The notes under the pieces are model-generated. The model worked only from the letters and a program-made list of their open reading frames with translations, was not told the origin of the DNA and did no database searches. Made by a program: the position numbers and the translations under genes. 64,000 nt of DNA from Dyella_B jejuensis. GTDB taxonomy: Bacteria; Pseudomonadota; Gammaproteobacteria; Xanthomonadales; Rhodanobacteraceae. The DNA lies in assembly GCF_044904675.1 (NCBI RefSeq), contig NZ_JADIKJ010000011.1:43396-107395 (forward strand). Direction: 5' to 3'. This document shows, piece by piece, positions 26,273 to 34,312 of this stretch (positions are counted from its first letter, which is position 1; each line of letters opens with the position of its first letter).

Positions 26273-27352
26273 TCAGTACCAATCCAGCAGCGAAATGCCC
26301 ACGCCCAGGTACGTGGCATTGTGGTTGTAGTCGATGATGCTCTCGCCGTAACCCTTGAACAATTCCATATAGCCGCGCAGGTTGCCCACCACCGGGAAGC
26401 TCCAGGTGAAGCGTCCGCCGCCATGCTGCTGGCTGCCGCCGCGTAGCGAATCGCGCAGCAGCAGGCCAAATTCCTGTCCGTGCCATTCGTGGATGATCTG
26501 CACGTCGGCGCGGCCCATGTAATTGCTGATATCCGGATTGTTGTCGTCCGCGGCGCTCTCGGGAATACGCCACCAGGGACGGAACATGATGGTCCAATCC
26601 GCGCGCTCGAAGCCGATTTGCGCCATCACGCGGTTCCAGCTGCGCGAGAGCGGATCGGACTGGCCATTGGATTGATGGTTCACACCAATGCTGAGCAGGC
26701 GTCCGTCCCAGCCGAACAAGTGATAATCCGTATCGAATACCAGCATGGCCTCGGGCTCGTAATCGGTTTCGCGGAACGGACGCGACAGTTTCGAGTTGTA
26801 CACCTGCCAATAGGAATCCTGCGTATAACCCACCCACAGGTCACCGACATCGCCGAATACTCCCTGCCAGAGCTTGGTCTTCAGGCTGAGCTGAAACTTG
26901 CCTTCGATGTTCTGCATGCCCAGTGGCACATGCTCGGTATTGGCTGGATTGGGACTGGAAGGAAGATTGTTCTGGTTGGTGGTGGCGAATGCCGGCAATA
27001 CATAGATCGGTTTGTAGCCGCGCAGGTTGAATGTGCCGAGCTTGCTGTCCGGGGATAGTTCCCAACGGCTGTCCAGCAACGAAAGCGGAGCATTGTTGCC
27101 GGTGGACGTGGCGGCAACCGACTCCTGTCGAAAGACGTTCGAAGACGCAGGCGCGGCCGGCTCGCTGCGTTTTTGCGCCACCGGCATCTGGTTGCGGCCG
27201 GTAGCGCGGTCGTAGCATGCCAATCGTTGCGCATCGCTCTCGATACCCGTGCAACCTTTGATGTCCGACGGGCTGACGTTTTGCGCCTGAAGCGTCGACA
27301 TGCCGAGGCTGGCGCACGTGCCGGCCAGCAAGCAGCGGAACCACGGTTTCAT
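26273..27352 (-). CDS. pldA: Outer membrane phospholipase A1 (PldA)
   Basis: A 359-residue protein with a signal peptide (1 to about 24) and a 12-strand barrel. The catalytic signature NHQSNGQSDPLSRSWNRV places His226, Ser228 and Asn240 at exactly the spacing of the E. coli triad (His142, Ser144, Asn156). GGAGG lies before the start. It hydrolyses phospholipids that reach the outer leaflet. The segment about 27-95, containing CTGIESDAQRLACYDRA, is a common N-terminal feature of this family in Proteobacteria. Confidence 0.92.
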   Translation of the reverse strand: MKPWFRCLLAGTCASLGMSTLQAQNVSPSDIKGCTGIESDAQRLACYDRATGRNQMPVAQKRSEPAAPASSNVFRQESVAATSTGNNAPLSLLDSRWELSPDSKLGTFNLRGYKPIYVLPAFATTNQNNLPSSPNPANTEHVPLGMQNIEGKFQLSLKTKLWQGVFGDVGDLWVGYTQDSYWQVYNSKLSRPFRETDYEPEAMLVFDTDYHLFGWDGRLLSIGVNHQSNGQSDPLSRSWNRVMAQIGFERADWTIMFRPWWRIPESAADDNNPDISNYMGRADVQIIHEWHGQEFGLLLRDSLRGGSQQHGGGRFTWSFPVVGNLRGYMELFKGYGESIIDYNHNATYLGVGISLLDWY

Positions 27353-27419
27353 GGGCAACCTCCAAAGCGCCCGTCCCCGGCGCGATAGCCCCAAGTCTAG
27401 CGATGCTGGACCCAGAATA

Positions 27420-27447
27420 AAAAAACCGGCCATCGCGTGATGGCCGG
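27420..27447 (-). terminator. Rho-independent terminator of the proline-rich lipoprotein gene
   Basis: CCGGCCATC (27426-27434) pairs with GATGGCCGG (27439-27447). On the minus strand a run of six T follows, so it ends the transcript of the gene at 27486-27974 before pldA. Confidence 0.8.
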
Positions 27448-27485
27448 CGTGACGGATACGTCAATGTCCGCGCTATCGCGGTTTG

Positions 27486-27974
27486 TCAGTTCAAGTTCTT
27501 CAACCAGCGCTCGTATTGCGCCTTGGTAATGCGCTTGCCGTGGCCCGCGACATAGCTGAAATCATTGGCCAGCGGCGGGTAGGCGTTGGCCTGTTCGCTG
27601 GTGATGTATTTCGATCCGCCGGACAATTGCTCGAACGAAGGCGGGGATGCCGTGGAGGGCGTCTGATTCATGGTCGAATTGATCGTGACCTGGCCTTGGG
27701 CCGAGTTGAACGTGGCGCTGCCGTTACCGGCGTTGCCCTGGGCGGGCATGCCCGGTTGCGAAGGGGCCGGCGGCTGATTCATCTGTGGCGCTGCGGCGGG
27801 TTGCATCGGCTGGCTTTGAGCGGGCGCAGGTGGCGGAGGGGGCGCTGGCGGTGCAGGCGCCGCCGGTGCCATGGCGGGCTGCATCGCCGGCGGTTGGTCC
27901 TGGGCCGCAACGCAGCCCGTAAAGAGCAGGCCGGCACCGATGAAGGAGACAAGAACGGACATACGAGGTTTCAT
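27486..27974 (-). CDS. Proline-rich exported protein, probable lipoprotein
   Basis: A 162-residue protein with a hydrophobic leader ending LLFTGC (Phe at the -3 position makes the lipobox atypical), a Pro/Ala/Gln-rich linker (about 27-75) and a C-terminal part with TSEQANAYPPLANDFSYV, then GKRITKAQYERWLKNLN. I recognise no family. The linker suggests an envelope spacer. It has its own terminator and a weakly supported upstream region. Confidence 0.65.
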   Translation of the reverse strand: MKPRMSVLVSFIGAGLLFTGCVAAQDQPPAMQPAMAPAAPAPPAPPPPPAPAQSQPMQPAAAPQMNQPPAPSQPGMPAQGNAGNGSATFNSAQGQVTINSTMNQTPSTASPPSFEQLSGGSKYITSEQANAYPPLANDFSYVAGHGKRITKAQYERWLKNLN

Positions 27975-28121
27975 TGGGATTGGCTCCGTGCGGCAATGAT
28001 CAAGGTGCCGGCTGCGGCCTTGCGATCATCAACCGATGGCGGGCCAGCCGAGTTCGGAACGCACGTTAGCAAGCTTGCTGTCAATGCCAGCACAATAGTC
28101 GGGTCATGATTTCGTGAAGGC

Positions 28122-29390
28122 ATGCGTCCATTGCGCTCCTCTTCATCTCTTGCCGGAACCATCACTCGTGGCCAGGCGCGCGTGCTGCAACTTGCCGCAC
28201 AAGGCTTGCTGCAGGCACCCCGGCGCCGTGCGCGGCGCGAAGATCTGCTGGCGGCGATCCAGCGCATGCGCCTGTTGCAGATCGACAGCATCCATGTAGT
28301 GGCGCGCAGCCCTTATCTGGTGCTGTATGCCCGCCTGGGCCATTACCCGCCAGCGTGGCTTGATGTCGCGCTGGAAGACGGACGCATCGCCGAATGCTGG
28401 GCACATGAAGCCTGCTTCGTAACGGCGGCGGACTTCGGGCTGCATCGTGCATGGCGCGCGCAATCGCAAGGCAAGCACTGGGCGGATCGGCACGCAGCGC
28501 GCGCCAGGGACAATAACCTGACGGAAATGCAGGCGCTGCTGGAGCACATTCGCGCAACCGGTCCGGTGCGCGCTTCTGATTTCGAGCGCGTCGATCGCGG
28601 CGTTTCCGGGTGGTGGGAGTGGAAGCCGGAGAAACGCTGGCTTGAGGCATGGTTCGCTTCTGGCGAATTGATGGTCGCGCGTCGTGAACGTTTCCAGCGC
28701 GTCTACGATCTGGCCGAGCGCGTGCTCGCCAAGCTCGATCCGCCCTTTGACGAAACAGCCTCGGCGTTATCGGCTGAAGAACTGCGGCGGCTTTTCATCC
28801 TCGATAGCGTGCGTGCGCTCGGTGTGACGCAGGCGCGATGGATAGCCGACTACTTCCGCCTGAAGCCTTCGGTAGATGAACGCGAGTTGGCGCCCCTGGT
28901 TGCGACCGGTGAATTGCTACGGGTCCAAGTAGCAGGTTGGGATAACGCGGCCTACGTGCACCGCGACCACGTACCGTTACTGGAAAAGGCCGGTGCCGGG
29001 CGATTGCGCGCTACGCATACCGCCTTGCTGTCGCCATTCGACCCGCTGGTGTGGGACCGCGCGCGGGCCAGCGCCATGTTCGATTTCGACTACACCATCG
29101 AATGCTATGTCTCCGCTGCCAAACGGCGTTATGGCTATTACGTGCTGCCGATCCTGCATCGCGGAAACCTGGTCGGACGCCTCGATGCCAAGGCTCATCG
29201 TGCCGAGGGTATTTTTGAAGTGAAGGCGCTGTACTTCGAAGAAAAGATTACGCCCACGGCGCGGATGCTGGAGGAGGTCGCGCACGCGGTGGCCGCGACA
29301 GCCGCCTGGCATGGCACGCCCACGATACGGCTTGGCCGCTGCCGCCCCGCATCGGTCGCTTCGACGTTACGTGCGTATTGGCGTGCTTGA
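28122..29390 (+). CDS. YcaQ/AlkX-type winged-helix DNA glycosylase (HTH_42)
   Basis: A 422-residue member of the HTH_42 family (YcaQ/AlkX branch), DNA glycosylases that remove bulky alkylated bases and unhook interstrand crosslinks. The QxD catalytic motif is present as QID (Gln53, Asp55) in RLLQIDSIHVVARSPYLVLYARLG. Three winged-helix domains follow, and the C-terminal part shows LLSPFDPLVWDR and the GRLDAKAHR segment. Active on nitrogen-mustard-type damage in characterised relatives; the physiological lesion is unknown. It may end past its own domain at about residue 395. Confidence 0.88.
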   Translation: MRPLRSSSSLAGTITRGQARVLQLAAQGLLQAPRRRARREDLLAAIQRMRLLQIDSIHVVARSPYLVLYARLGHYPPAWLDVALEDGRIAECWAHEACFVTAADFGLHRAWRAQSQGKHWADRHAARARDNNLTEMQALLEHIRATGPVRASDFERVDRGVSGWWEWKPEKRWLEAWFASGELMVARRERFQRVYDLAERVLAKLDPPFDETASALSAEELRRLFILDSVRALGVTQARWIADYFRLKPSVDERELAPLVATGELLRVQVAGWDNAAYVHRDHVPLLEKAGAGRLRATHTALLSPFDPLVWDRARASAMFDFDYTIECYVSAAKRRYGYYVLPILHRGNLVGRLDAKAHRAEGIFEVKALYFEEKITPTARMLEEVAHAVAATAAWHGTPTIRLGRCRPASVASTLRAYWRA

Positions 29391-29400
29391 GGGCACGCCT

Positions 29401-29793
29401 TTAGTGGTTAACCGTTGTTTGTGGCGATGCGCAGGAATGGCCCTGCAAGACCGCGTTCAATTGCTGCGTCAATCCCGCGCAGCGATTCGCCAGGTAGGGA
29501 CGCACGCGCGGATCGTTCGCATCGTGCAGCAAGCTGCTGCGCATGGCCTGGTAATGCCCGGCAAGGGTTTCGGGAGAATAAATACTGGCGGCGCGGTGAC
29601 ATGCGATATAGCTGTTCAGGTAGCTATCGCAGGCGGGGATGCCGGTAATGATGGCGGGCTTAGGCGGCTGAGCGGGCGCTGCCGGCTTGCGTATCGCCTG
29701 GTTGCAGCCGCTCAAGAGCAAACCTGCCAGCCAGCAACCCGCCCAGCGAACACCGGCCTGCCGAAAGAAACCTGCCTTATTAACTAACGCCAT
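29401..29793 (-). CDS. Hypothetical cysteine-containing lipoprotein
   Basis: A 130-residue protein with a signal peptide ending LLLSGC and a mature part with regularly spaced Cys (CDSYLNSYIACHRAAS, then NRCAGL and HSC near the end), probably disulfide-bonded. I do not recognise the family. The ATG at 29793 has GGAAGAG five bases upstream; a longer in-frame start at 29808 lacks one. It lies next to a MITE on its 5' side. Confidence 0.65.
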   Translation of the reverse strand: MALVNKAGFFRQAGVRWAGCWLAGLLLSGCNQAIRKPAAPAQPPKPAIITGIPACDSYLNSYIACHRAASIYSPETLAGHYQAMRSSLLHDANDPRVRPYLANRCAGLTQQLNAVLQGHSCASPQTTVNH

Positions 29794-29824
29794 GAAGCTC
29801 TTCCACACGTAAAAACCTATCTTA

Positions 29825-30136
29825 GGGATGCCCTGATCAATGCTATGCAGGTGGCATGATGTCCAGAAGGCTCGCAGGGTAAGTTGCTTGGCGCCGCCGT
29901 CTTACTCGCTATTCAAGCGGCAGGCCAAGGCGCGGCACAGTCTGCGAGCCTTCTGGACATCACTCCATTACTTTAGTTTTAGATTCAATCCGCCGGGGCC
30001 GTGGCTGTCTGTCCGCATGCCCTCCGCGCGCCCCAAAGCCGGATACATCCATGTGTCCGCCGCGTGCGCCGATGGCCCCGTGGCCTGCGAACAGACAGCC
30101 GCGGTGACACCTGCGTAGCGTTGATCAGGGCATCCC
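29825..30136. mobile_element. MITE copy 1 (312 bp, nested inverted repeats)
   Basis: Terminal inverted repeats of about 27 bases, starting GGGATGCCCTGATCAATGCT, match at 25 of 27 positions and are flanked by TA on both sides (29823-29824 and 30137-30138). Inside are two further palindromic modules: A, a perfect 20-base inverted repeat (29858-29877 with 29942-29961) around a variable core; B, an inverted repeat around CTGTCTGTCCGC and its complement (about 30002-30110). There is no transposase, so it was presumably mobilised by an IS630/Tc1-type enzyme elsewhere. Confidence 0.75.
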
Positions 30137-30381
30137 TAGCATAGCGCCCCTGCTAAAAGGCCATTCCAGCTGAACGCCTATTCGCCTTATGCCTGTATTT
30201 GCGAGTATGATGAGCGCACTGTGTTTGCCGGGGTCACCAGAGTCACGTGACCCGATGCAGCCGATTACGATCTGCCTCATCGCTCACCCCCTAGGGTTTT
30301 CCTTAGCACACCAGTAAGCCGGCCCCGCTCTCGGCGGTCGAGTCTCTATTTTTACGAAAAACCTAGTTTGGAGTGTGTTTC
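30137..30381 (+). promoter_or_regulatory. Long leader region of the first cold-shock gene
   Basis: This gene-free stretch follows the MITE and precedes csp. It contains a hairpin GGGTCAC/GTGACCC (30231-30253), a possible -10 TATGAT at 30206, and the ribosome binding site TTGGAG at 30367-30372. Long structured leaders are usual for cold-shock mRNAs. No second reading frame is apparent. Confidence 0.4.
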
Positions 30382-30591
30382 ATGTCTGATCGTCAGATCG
30401 GTACCGTCAAGTGGTTCAACGATGCCAAGGGTTTCGGCTTCATCAGCCGCGACAATGGCCCGGACGTCTTCGTGCATTTCCGCGCGATCCAGGGCAATGG
30501 CTTCAAGAGCCTGCAGGAAGGCCAGAAGGTCAGCTTCAAGGTTGTGCAGGGCCAGAAGGGCCTGCAGGCCGATGAAGTTATGGCTGCCTAA
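30382..30591 (+). CDS. Cold-shock protein, first copy
   Basis: A 69-residue single cold-shock domain with both RNA-binding motifs: KGFGFI (RNP1) and VFVHF (RNP2). It opens MSDRQIGTVKWFNDAKGFGFIS. These proteins bind single-stranded nucleic acid and melt mRNA structure, often at low temperature. The ATG at 30382 has TTGGAG upstream; an in-frame GTG nine bases earlier is less likely. It ends in a strong terminator at 30611-30641 and has a close duplicate at 30863. Confidence 0.95.
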   Translation: MSDRQIGTVKWFNDAKGFGFISRDNGPDVFVHFRAIQGNGFKSLQEGQKVSFKVVQGQKGLQADEVMAA

Positions 30592-30610
30592 TCGATTAAT
30601 GAATCGATTT

Positions 30611-30641
30611 AAAAAGCCGGGCTTGATGCCCGGCTTTTTTA
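30611..30641 (+). terminator. Rho-independent terminator of the first csp gene
   Basis: GCCGGGC (30616-30622) pairs with GCCCGGC (30628-30634) followed by seven T; an A-run on the left makes it work on both strands. Confidence 0.9.
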
Positions 30642-30862
30642 TTACCACGACTATACCAATTGTGATTCCTGGCGTGAATTTTCCATCACATATCTTTTCA
30701 CGGAAGTCATTATCCTGTGTTTACTGTGTCTGCTAGGTAAGGCGTGTGTCTGCTCTGCGGATCTGTTTTCCGCAAGGTTCGCTTGATCTCGGCATTCCCA
30801 GTAAGCCGTCGGCTCGGGTGGGTCGACTGGTCTCAGAGTAAAACGGTCGAACGGAGTAAGTC

Positions 30863-31075
30863 ATGTCGGATCAACGTGAGAAAGGCACAGTCAAGTGGTT
30901 CAATGATGCCAAGGGCTTCGGTTTCATCAGTCGCGAAAATGGCCCTGACGTTTTCGTCCACTTCCGCGCAATTCAGGGAAATGGCTTCAAGAGCCTGAAG
31001 GAAGGCCAAAAGGTGGAGTTCAAGCTAGTGCAGGGGCAAAAGGGCCTGCAAGCCGATGAAGTCACCCCGGGCTAG
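30863..31075 (+). CDS. Cold-shock protein, second copy
   Basis: A 70-residue cold-shock domain protein nearly identical to the one at 30382, differing mainly at the N-terminus (MSDQREKGTVKWF), at K/Q and E/S exchanges in KSLKEGQKVEFKLVQG, and at the C-terminal TPG. CGGAG precedes the ATG. The 270-base region between the copies has its own hairpin (TGCGGA with TCCGCA around 30757-30775), so the two are separately transcribed and may respond differently. Confidence 0.95.
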   Translation: MSDQREKGTVKWFNDAKGFGFISRENGPDVFVHFRAIQGNGFKSLKEGQKVEFKLVQGQKGLQADEVTPG

Positions 31076-31099
31076 AACCAGTTTGACAACATATCTACG

Positions 31100-31124
31100 A
31101 AGGCCGGCGCATGCCGGCCTTTTT
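31100..31124 (+). terminator. Rho-independent terminator of the second csp gene
   Basis: AAGGCCGGC pairs with GCCGGCCTT around a four-base loop GCAT, followed by a T-run. Confidence 0.9.
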
Positions 31125-31157
31125 GTGTCTGGCGCGGGTGTTGGCTAACCTGCCGCA

Positions 31158-32033
31158 ATGTCTGCATTACCCATTCCGCTTGCCACGCATGCGAGGTCAA
31201 GCATCGTCACGGTGAATTCCGGCGATGGCGCGCGTAGCGAATTGATTCTGACGCGGCCGATCGATGATCCGCTGCATAGTTTGTATTGGCTACCGGCGAT
31301 GGGTGTGCCGGCCCGGCATTACCTGCCGTGGGCACAGGCCTTGGCCGCGCATGACATCGCTGTAGCCTTGCACGAGTGGCGCGGCATCGGTTCCAGTGAT
31401 CGGCGCGCCGGACGACACCTGGACTGGGGCTATCACCAGTTGCTGGAAATGGACATACGCGCAGGCGTGACAGAAGCCAGGGCACATTGGCCACAGGCGA
31501 CGTCCTGGATGGGTGGGCACAGCCTTGGCGGACAGCTGGCGTGCCTCTATGCCAGCCTTCATCCCTGCGATGTGGCGGGTATGGCGCTGGTCGCCAGTGG
31601 AGCACCTTACTGGCGGTGTTTTTCTTATCGCCCGGTCATGTTTGCGGCCTACGCGCTTGCTACGCCACTGGCCCGACTGCTGGGACATTTTCCGGGACGT
31701 GCGATCGGTTTCGGCGGCAACGAGGCGCGCAGCGTTATCGCGGACTGGGCGCGCAGTGGACGCACCGGCCGTTATTCAGTTGCCGGCCTTGGAGCGGATG
31801 TCGAACCGAAATTGGCCGCGCTGCGACAACCGGTGCTTGCACTGCGACTGCGCGATGACTGGATGGTGCCGCCGTCTTCGCTGGCATGGTTGCTCGGCAA
31901 GATGCCAAAGGCGCCCCAACGGATCGACACAGTGGGGCCGGAACAACTGTCCGGCCAGGCCGCCGATCATTTCAGCTGGATGAAACAGCCCAATGCATTG
32001 GCAGCGCCGCTGGCGAACTGGATGCGGTCATGA
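31158..32033 (+). CDS. Alpha/beta fold hydrolase
   Basis: A 291-residue alpha/beta hydrolase. The nucleophile elbow GHSLGGQ puts Ser122 at the catalytic position, the oxyanion side is YWLPAMGVPARHY, and acid and base candidates lie late (LRDDWMVPPSS, Asp226-region, and DHFSWM, His). YheT-like or serine aminopeptidase S33-like hydrolases resemble it. Substrate unknown. It starts just after the csp terminator. Confidence 0.82.
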   Translation: MSALPIPLATHARSSIVTVNSGDGARSELILTRPIDDPLHSLYWLPAMGVPARHYLPWAQALAAHDIAVALHEWRGIGSSDRRAGRHLDWGYHQLLEMDIRAGVTEARAHWPQATSWMGGHSLGGQLACLYASLHPCDVAGMALVASGAPYWRCFSYRPVMFAAYALATPLARLLGHFPGRAIGFGGNEARSVIADWARSGRTGRYSVAGLGADVEPKLAALRQPVLALRLRDDWMVPPSSLAWLLGKMPKAPQRIDTVGPEQLSGQAADHFSWMKQPNALAAPLANWMRS

Positions 32034-32112
32034 GGCGCCGCGTAGCGTATCGCCCTTGATCGTAGCGGCGCAGGCGCCATGTTGCCTTGCCTGACCCCAG
32101 TGGATATCGCCC

Positions 32113-33171
32113 ATGAAGCTGTTCGAATCCTATGCTCAGCGAAGCCTCACCCTGCGCAATCGCATCGTGGTCTCGCCAATGTGCCAGTACTCGGCAACCC
32201 ATGGCGTACCTGACCACTGGCATGCCGTGCACTTGGGCAGCCGCGCGGTAGGCGGTGCGGGTGCCGTGATCGCGGAAGCTACCGCGGTATCGGCCGAAGG
32301 ACGTATATCCGCCTATGACACCGGCATCTGGAATGATGCGCAAGTCGAAGCCTGGCGGCCGATCACGGCATTCATCGCCGCGCATGGCGCCGTTGCAGGT
32401 GTGCAGCTGGCGCATGCCGGGCGCAAGGCCAGTGTGAGCCGTCCGTGGGAGGGAGGCGGTCCGTTACCGGACGGGCAGGGCGCCTGGCAGACGGTGGCGC
32501 CCTCTGCCGTAGCGTTCGACAAGGATTGGCATGTGCCGCAAGCGTTGGACCTTGACGGCATACGCAAGGTCGTGGCGGATTTTCGTGCGGCGGCGATCCG
32601 TGCGCGTGAGGCAGGTTTCACGCTGCTCGAATTGCATGGCGCGCATGGGTACCTGCTACACCAGTTCATGTCCCCGCTGAGCAATCATCGTGACGACGCC
32701 TATGGCGGCAGTTTCGAAAACCGCACGCGACTGCTGCGCGAAGTGATCGGCGCCGTGCGCGAGGTGTGGCCCGCGGATTTGCCCCTATGGCTGCGCATTT
32801 CCGCCACTGACTGGGCCGAGCATGGCTGGAATATCGGCGAGAGCGTCCGTCTTGCCAGCCAGCTCAGCGAACTTGGCGTCGACCTGGTCGACGTATCCAG
32901 CGGCGGACTCGTTCCGCACGTGAAGATTCCGCTCGGCCCCGGCTACCAGGTGCCTTTTGCGGCGAGGATCCGGCAAGAGGCAGGCATCGCCACCGGCGCG
33001 GTCGGACTGATCACCGAGCCGGCACAGGCGGATGGCATCCTTGCCGGTGGCGCGGCCGACGTCGTGCTGATTGCGCGCGCCAGCCTGCGCGATCCGTACT
33101 TTCCGCGCCGTGCCGCGCAGGAACTGGGCGCAACAATCGAGGCGCCAGTGCAGTATCAACGGGCCTGGTGA
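32113..33171 (+). CDS. Old yellow enzyme family NADH:flavin oxidoreductase (YqjM/XenA type)
   Basis: A 352-residue TIM-barrel flavoprotein. It has RNRIVVSPMCQYSATHGVPDHWH with the Cys typical of the thermophilic-like/YqjM branch, the active-site pair in VQLAHAGRKASV and HGAHGYLLHQFMSPLSNHRDDAYGGSFENR, and LWLRISATDW. These enzymes reduce activated C=C bonds of enones and nitro compounds with NAD(P)H and FMN. The physiological substrate is unknown. Confidence 0.92.
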   Translation: MKLFESYAQRSLTLRNRIVVSPMCQYSATHGVPDHWHAVHLGSRAVGGAGAVIAEATAVSAEGRISAYDTGIWNDAQVEAWRPITAFIAAHGAVAGVQLAHAGRKASVSRPWEGGGPLPDGQGAWQTVAPSAVAFDKDWHVPQALDLDGIRKVVADFRAAAIRAREAGFTLLELHGAHGYLLHQFMSPLSNHRDDAYGGSFENRTRLLREVIGAVREVWPADLPLWLRISATDWAEHGWNIGESVRLASQLSELGVDLVDVSSGGLVPHVKIPLGPGYQVPFAARIRQEAGIATGAVGLITEPAQADGILAGGAADVVLIARASLRDPYFPRRAAQELGATIEAPVQYQRAW

Positions 33172-33211
33172 CAAAACCGGGCGTGCCATCCACGCCTGCG
33201 CTGATCGAGAA

Positions 33212-33241
33212 CGCCCAGCTGTACGACCTGGGCGGTGGTTT
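33212..33241 (+). terminator. Probable terminator after the old yellow enzyme gene
   Basis: CGCCCAG (33212-33218) pairs with CTGGGCG (33228-33234), followed by GTGGTTTTTG. The stem is short and the T-run begins four bases late, so it is likely but modest. Confidence 0.6.
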
Positions 33242-33268
33242 TTGTCGTGCGTCGCCTGGTGCGGCGCT

Positions 33269-33527
33269 AGAGCCTGTTCGCACGGTTGGCGTAGCCCGGG
33301 GTTAGCGTTGCGTGGTTGTCATGTGGCGGTGCACGGCGCAGGCCTGGCTGGCTGCCAAGAAGCTGCGCGCTGCGCATGGCGGCCACGCAAGCCTGGCCCG
33401 AAAGGGCCAGATCTGTTTGCCCACAGACGGCGTTATCACTCGGTCATGTGCGGGCGTACACAGCCTCGCTCTTGCCTGCGAGCAAACCGCTCTCGGCGCG
33501 GGCTGCGCGAATAGTGGGAACAGGCTC
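33269..33527. mobile_element. Second-type MITE-like element
   Basis: A stretch of about 258 bases bounded by inverted repeats: GAGCCTGTTCGCAC at the left (33270-33283) and its complement GTGGGAACAGGCTC at the right (about 33514-33527), matching at 13 of 14 positions. Internal inverted segments are visible (TTGCGTGG near 33306 with CCACGCAA near 33383). It has no coding potential. The ends differ from those of the GGGATG MITEs. It abuts the pirin remnant. Confidence 0.5.
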
Positions 33528-33530
33528 CAG

Positions 33531-33689
33531 GTGTCCCGCCAGGTCGATCCGTTCGTGCTCTTTGATCACATGGGCTCGGTGGATTTCGGACCTGGCAAGG
33601 GCATGGATGTGTCTGCACGGCATCCAGGCGGGGCGCGTTACCGCATGCCGATGAAGAAGCCGATCCGCGCCAGCTTCGCGTACTGTTAA
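33531..33689 (+). pseudogene. Pirin gene remnant
   Basis: The 52-codon stretch contains SRQVDPFVLFDHMGSVDFGPGKGMDV, closely like the N-terminal part of pirin (a cupin), then loses similarity (HPGGARYRMP instead of the HPHIG metal-binding motif) and ends. The 5' part is missing and replaced by the MITE-like element. An intact pirin is near 230-290 residues, so this is a decayed fragment. Confidence 0.6.
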
Positions 33690-33719
33690 GCTGAATGCGT
33701 CGAATCATCGGTATTCGCC

Positions 33720-34022
33720 ATGTCCGCCTTTACCAGCTTTCGCGACTTCTATCCCTACTATCTCGACGAGCACCGCGACCGTCGTTGTCGACGACTGCAC
33801 TTCGTTGGCAGTTCACTGGTAGTGCTGATCGTGGTACTTGCGCTGCTGATGGGACGGCCAGGGCTCCTGTGGCTGGCCCCGGTGGCAGGTTACGGTTTTG
33901 CTTGGGTGGGGCATTTCGTTTTCGAAAAGAACCGACCCGCCACCTTTCGCCACCCGCTATACAGCTTGATGGGCGATTGGGTGATGTATGGGGACATACT
34001 GCGCGGCAAGATCAGGCTGTGA
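33720..34022 (+). CDS. Mpo1-like (DUF962) membrane protein
   Basis: A 100-residue protein of the DUF962/Mpo1 family. It shows FRDFYPYYLDEHRDRRCRRLHFVGSSLV, two membrane segments and GHFVFEKNRPATFRHPLYSLMGD, with the conserved His residues that in yeast Mpo1 bind iron for 2-hydroxy fatty acid alpha-oxidation. Whether the bacterial protein has that activity is not established. Normal length. No good ribosome binding site is seen. Confidence 0.85.
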   Translation: MSAFTSFRDFYPYYLDEHRDRRCRRLHFVGSSLVVLIVVLALLMGRPGLLWLAPVAGYGFAWVGHFVFEKNRPATFRHPLYSLMGDWVMYGDILRGKIRL

Positions 34023-34312
34023 TCGCACAAGCTTGACACGGCGTCGACAAACGGCCGCCCCACGAAACATGAACCGAAGACGCGAACGCGCGTGTTTCCC
34101 GTAGGCGCATGGCGTTTGCGTCTGAACGCGCAGCAACCTGTCAAAAATATCTGACAACCGATGATCTGCACCCGCGTTACATTTGCCCACCTTCCCCGAA
34201 CCACCGCTGGGCTGCCATGTCCCACCATGCCTTTCCTCATGTGCGAAATAGCGGGGCGTCTGCTATCAACTTTGTGTTGATCATGGCTACGGTTTCCTGA
34301 GCATCGATATCC
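34023..34312. other. Gene-free stretch before the glycosyltransferase gene
   Basis: About 290 bases between the DUF962 gene and the GT39 gene. Short frames exist but have neither binding sites nor recognisable sequence. No terminator or repeat stands out. Confidence 0.5.

Noticed and set aside
29840..30118. Open frame inside MITE copy 1
   Set aside because: It covers palindromic repeats of a non-coding element, lacks a ribosome binding site, and is not kept in copy 2.
34109..34300. 63-codon frame before the GT39 gene
   Set aside because: No ribosome binding site and no protein-like composition.
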